Assembly: GCF_016757965.1 (NCBI RefSeq) | Contig: NZ_JAEKIW010000002.1 | Span: 62,001 to 126,000, forward strand | Length of the DNA stretch: 64,000 bases | Origin: Archaeoglobus neptunius | Lineage (GTDB): Archaea > Halobacteriota > Archaeoglobi > Archaeoglobales > Archaeoglobaceae | Reading direction: 5' to 3' | Part shown: positions 62,492 to 64,000 of the stretch, in pieces | Layout: each line of letters begins with the position of its first letter | Position numbering within the stretch: the stretch's first letter is position 1 | Notes under the pieces: model-generated | What the model was told of the DNA's origin: nothing | What the model saw: only the letters and a program-made list of their open reading frames with translations | Database searches by the model: none | Translations under genes and position numbers: made by a program

Positions 62492-62767
62492 ATGAATGAA
62501 CTTGGCATAATGCTGACCGCATCTGGAATGGGTGGTGTTTTCGTAGTTCTATCAATACTTGCGTTTGTCATGTGGGCTATGGGCAGATTTTTTGGGAAAA
62601 AAGCAACTTCTGAAGAAAGTGACAATTTCAGCAGCCTGACGGATCTCGAAGTACTGGCGGTGACGGCAGCGATTCTTCAGTATGAGGGTACTTCAGTAGT
62701 GGAGGTGCATGGGCCGGAAAACTGGAAGAGACTTGCGAAGATTTATGCCGGGAGGTGGTTGGAGTGA
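62492..62767 (+). CDS. Decarboxylase sodium pump gamma subunit (OadG-like)
   Basis: 91 residues. One membrane helix (about 14-34, GGVFVVLSILAFVMWAMGRF) is followed by a soluble tail. This is the OadG/MmdD small-subunit form, which holds the beta and alpha subunits together in the Na+-translocating decarboxylases. It is the first of three overlapping genes with a biotin carrier and a beta subunit. Confidence 0.8.
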   Translation: MNELGIMLTASGMGGVFVVLSILAFVMWAMGRFFGKKATSEESDNFSSLTDLEVLAVTAAILQYEGTSVVEVHGPENWKRLAKIYAGRWLE

Positions 62768-63180
62768 AGTTTTACAGGATCAGAATTGACGGTGCGGATT
62801 TCAAGGTTGGGGTTGAGAAGCTGAGGGATGGGGTTTACAGGGTAAAGGTTGGCGAGAAAGAGGCCGAAGTCGTTGTTGAGGATGTTTATGAGAGGGCAGA
62901 AACGATCTCAGAAAGACGTGAGCCGGTAACACCATCGGCAGGGCCTTCTGAGGTAAGAGAGGAGTTGAAGGATGCTGTAACTTCTATGCTGCCCGGTGTC
63001 GTTCTGAAAATACTCGTTAAGTCCGGTGACAGGGTTAAGGCGGGTGATCCGATAGTAATAATAGAATCTATGAAAATGGAGAATGAAATAGTCAGTCCGA
63101 AGGATGGTGTCGTTTCAGAAATTTTGGTAAAGGAAGGGCAGAGAATAGAGGCGGGTGACATCCTTGCGGTGATCAGATGA
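62764..63180 (+). CDS. Biotin carboxyl carrier protein of a sodium-pump decarboxylase
   Basis: 138 residues from GTG 62764, which overlaps the OadG stop and follows GGAGGTGG (62751-62758). The biotinyl domain has ESMKMENEI with the biotinylated Lys, and VSEILVKEGQRIEAGD after it. The N-terminal 60 residues (YRIRIDGADFKVGVEKLRDG) and a Pro/Glu linker match MmdC/AccB-like proteins. It carries CO2 from the carboxyltransferase to the membrane subunit. Confidence 0.93.
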   Translation: MKFYRIRIDGADFKVGVEKLRDGVYRVKVGEKEAEVVVEDVYERAETISERREPVTPSAGPSEVREELKDAVTSMLPGVVLKILVKSGDRVKAGDPIVIIESMKMENEIVSPKDGVVSEILVKEGQRIEAGDILAVIR

Positions 63181-64000
63181 TTGAGAACCTTCTGATGATT
63201 GCCGTAGGGTTGGGCCTTGTTTATCTCGGCATATACAGAAAAATGGAGCCATTACTTCTTGTTCCTATCGGCATAGGCGCAATTCTCGTGAATATACCTG
63301 GCGGCGGACTGGGGGAGGAAGGGAGCATTTTTGATTATTTTCTCAGGTACCTTATCCACACCGAAATCGTTCCTCTCCTGATATTTCTTGGTTTGGGGGC
63401 TTTGACCGATTTTTCACCTCTTCTGGCCAATCCGAAGACTTTTTTACTTGGTGCAGCCGCTCAAATTGGAATTTTTGCAGCTCTGCTGGCAGCCCTATTT
63501 CTTGGCTTTACTCCACAGGAGGCAGCCTCCATAGGGATAATTGGAGGCGCTGACGGCCCGACAACGATTTACACGACAACAATTCTCGCCCCCCATCTAC
63601 TCGCAGCAACTGCTGTGGCTGCGTACAGCTACATGTCTCTCGTCCCGATAATACAGCCCCCCGTGATTAAAGCTCTGACTTCAAAGGACGAGAGAAGAAT
63701 AAAGATGAGACAGCTTAGAGTTGTTTCAAAAAAGGAAAAGGTAATATTTCCAATTGCCACCATGCTGGTTACGGGATTTCTGGCTCCGGAGGCCCTGCCA
63801 CTTGTCGGGATGCTTATGACCGGCAATCTGTTCAGGGAAAGCGGCGTTACTGACAGACTCGCAAAGGGGGCAAGTGAGGAACTGATGAATATTATGACTA
63901 TAATTCTTGGTCTCAGCATCGGTAGTACAATGAAGGCGGAGAGTTTCCTGACATACAAGACGATACTAATCCTCATGCTCGGAGTCCTGGCCTTTGCTTC
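63177..64000 (+). CDS. Sodium-translocating decarboxylase beta subunit (OadB/MmdB-like), right-edge fragment
   Basis: 274 codons are visible from ATG 63177 (overlapping the carrier stop) to the window end. The protein is polytopic. GIIGGADGPTTIYTTT is the signature with the Asp that takes part in Na+ and proton passage, and IPGGGLGEEGSIFDYFLR is the conserved N-terminal loop. The beta subunit decarboxylates carboxybiotin and exports Na+. With the genes before it, this forms a methylmalonyl-CoA or oxaloacetate decarboxylase pump; the carboxyltransferase subunit is outside the window. Confidence 0.92.
   Translation, partial: MIENLLMIAVGLGLVYLGIYRKMEPLLLVPIGIGAILVNIPGGGLGEEGSIFDYFLRYLIHTEIVPLLIFLGLGALTDFSPLLANPKTFLLGAAAQIGIFAALLAALFLGFTPQEAASIGIIGGADGPTTIYTTTILAPHLLAATAVAAYSYMSLVPIIQPPVIKALTSKDERRIKMRQLRVVSKKEKVIFPIATMLVTGFLAPEALPLVGMLMTGNLFRESGVTDRLAKGASEELMNIMTIILGLSIGSTMKAESFLTYKTILILMLGVLAFA

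Overview
The window reads as the chromosome of a hyperthermophilic, anaerobic euryarchaeon of the Archaeoglobales type (inference from content; I cannot fix genus or species). The signs are a beta-RFAP synthase of tetrahydromethanopterin synthesis, myo-inositol-1-phosphate synthase, a thermosome, archaeal Nop5/fibrillarin, RIO1 and Pno1-like KH proteins, TtuA-type tRNA thiolation, a RubisCO-like protein, an intron-bearing tRNA-Ser, TATA-box promoters with many apparently leaderless starts, and many 4-bp ATGA gene overlaps.

Layout. 1-1.8 kb: glycosyltransferase fragment, NADH oxidase/CoA-disulfide reductase-like flavoprotein, tRNA-Ser(GGA) with an 11-nt intron. 1.8-11.1 kb: a metal-handling block. 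A membrane-anchored winged-helix protein is followed by an ArsR/SmtB sensor overlapping a Zn/Cd-type P-type ATPase; a CopB-type copper ATPase with a SHOCT partner is convergent to them. Divergent from CopB is an unusual cluster: a Met/Gly/Tyr-rich small protein, a CuA domain fused to a NapH-like iron-sulfur membrane protein, a second CuA protein and a lipoprotein. 11.3-14.8 kb: TtuA, a double-length siroheme-decarboxylase-like protein, Met8-like siroheme enzyme, and an RHH protein. 15.3-22.4 kb: coiled-coil protein, SMC, ScpA, then a degenerate insert (broken phospholipase C-like gene and broken membrane protein), then ScpB on the other strand. 22.4-29.5 kb: DUF2250 protein, RubisCO-like protein plus saccharopine dehydrogenase-like gene, thioredoxin reductase, LUD iron-sulfur protein, Dph2. 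A 343-bp sequence occurs twice in inverted orientation (14806-15148 and 26028-26370, three mismatches) and brackets the 10.9 kb between.

29.6-36.9 kb: RIO1, KH protein and topoisomerase I; a winged-helix gene, radical SAM protein, IMP-cyclohydrolase-like domain and ASCH protein; an enolase-superfamily enzyme. 36.9-45.4 kb: inositol-phosphate synthase, M42 peptidase, hexuloisomerase, AbrB-PhoU regulator divergent from a PiT phosphate permease with its DUF47 partner, AI-2E-type permease, TrmJ-like methylase, response regulator, hydrolase. 45.5-54.4 kb: MFS transporter, zinc alcohol dehydrogenase overlapping a ThDP enzyme, thermosome, XTP pyrophosphatase, membrane protein, TrpB2, tRNA-Ala. 54.5-64 kb: unknown protein, a 1586-residue surface protein with three repeats, RFAP synthase, Nop5-fibrillarin, and a sodium-pump decarboxylase operon running off the right edge.

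The most unusual content is the CuA/iron-sulfur cluster at 7.6-10.3 kb: two exact CuA ligand sets with no oxidase subunit I or N2O reductase in the window, next to a copper exporter. Second is the inverted repeat pair with its shared 43-residue ORF start and divergent continuations.
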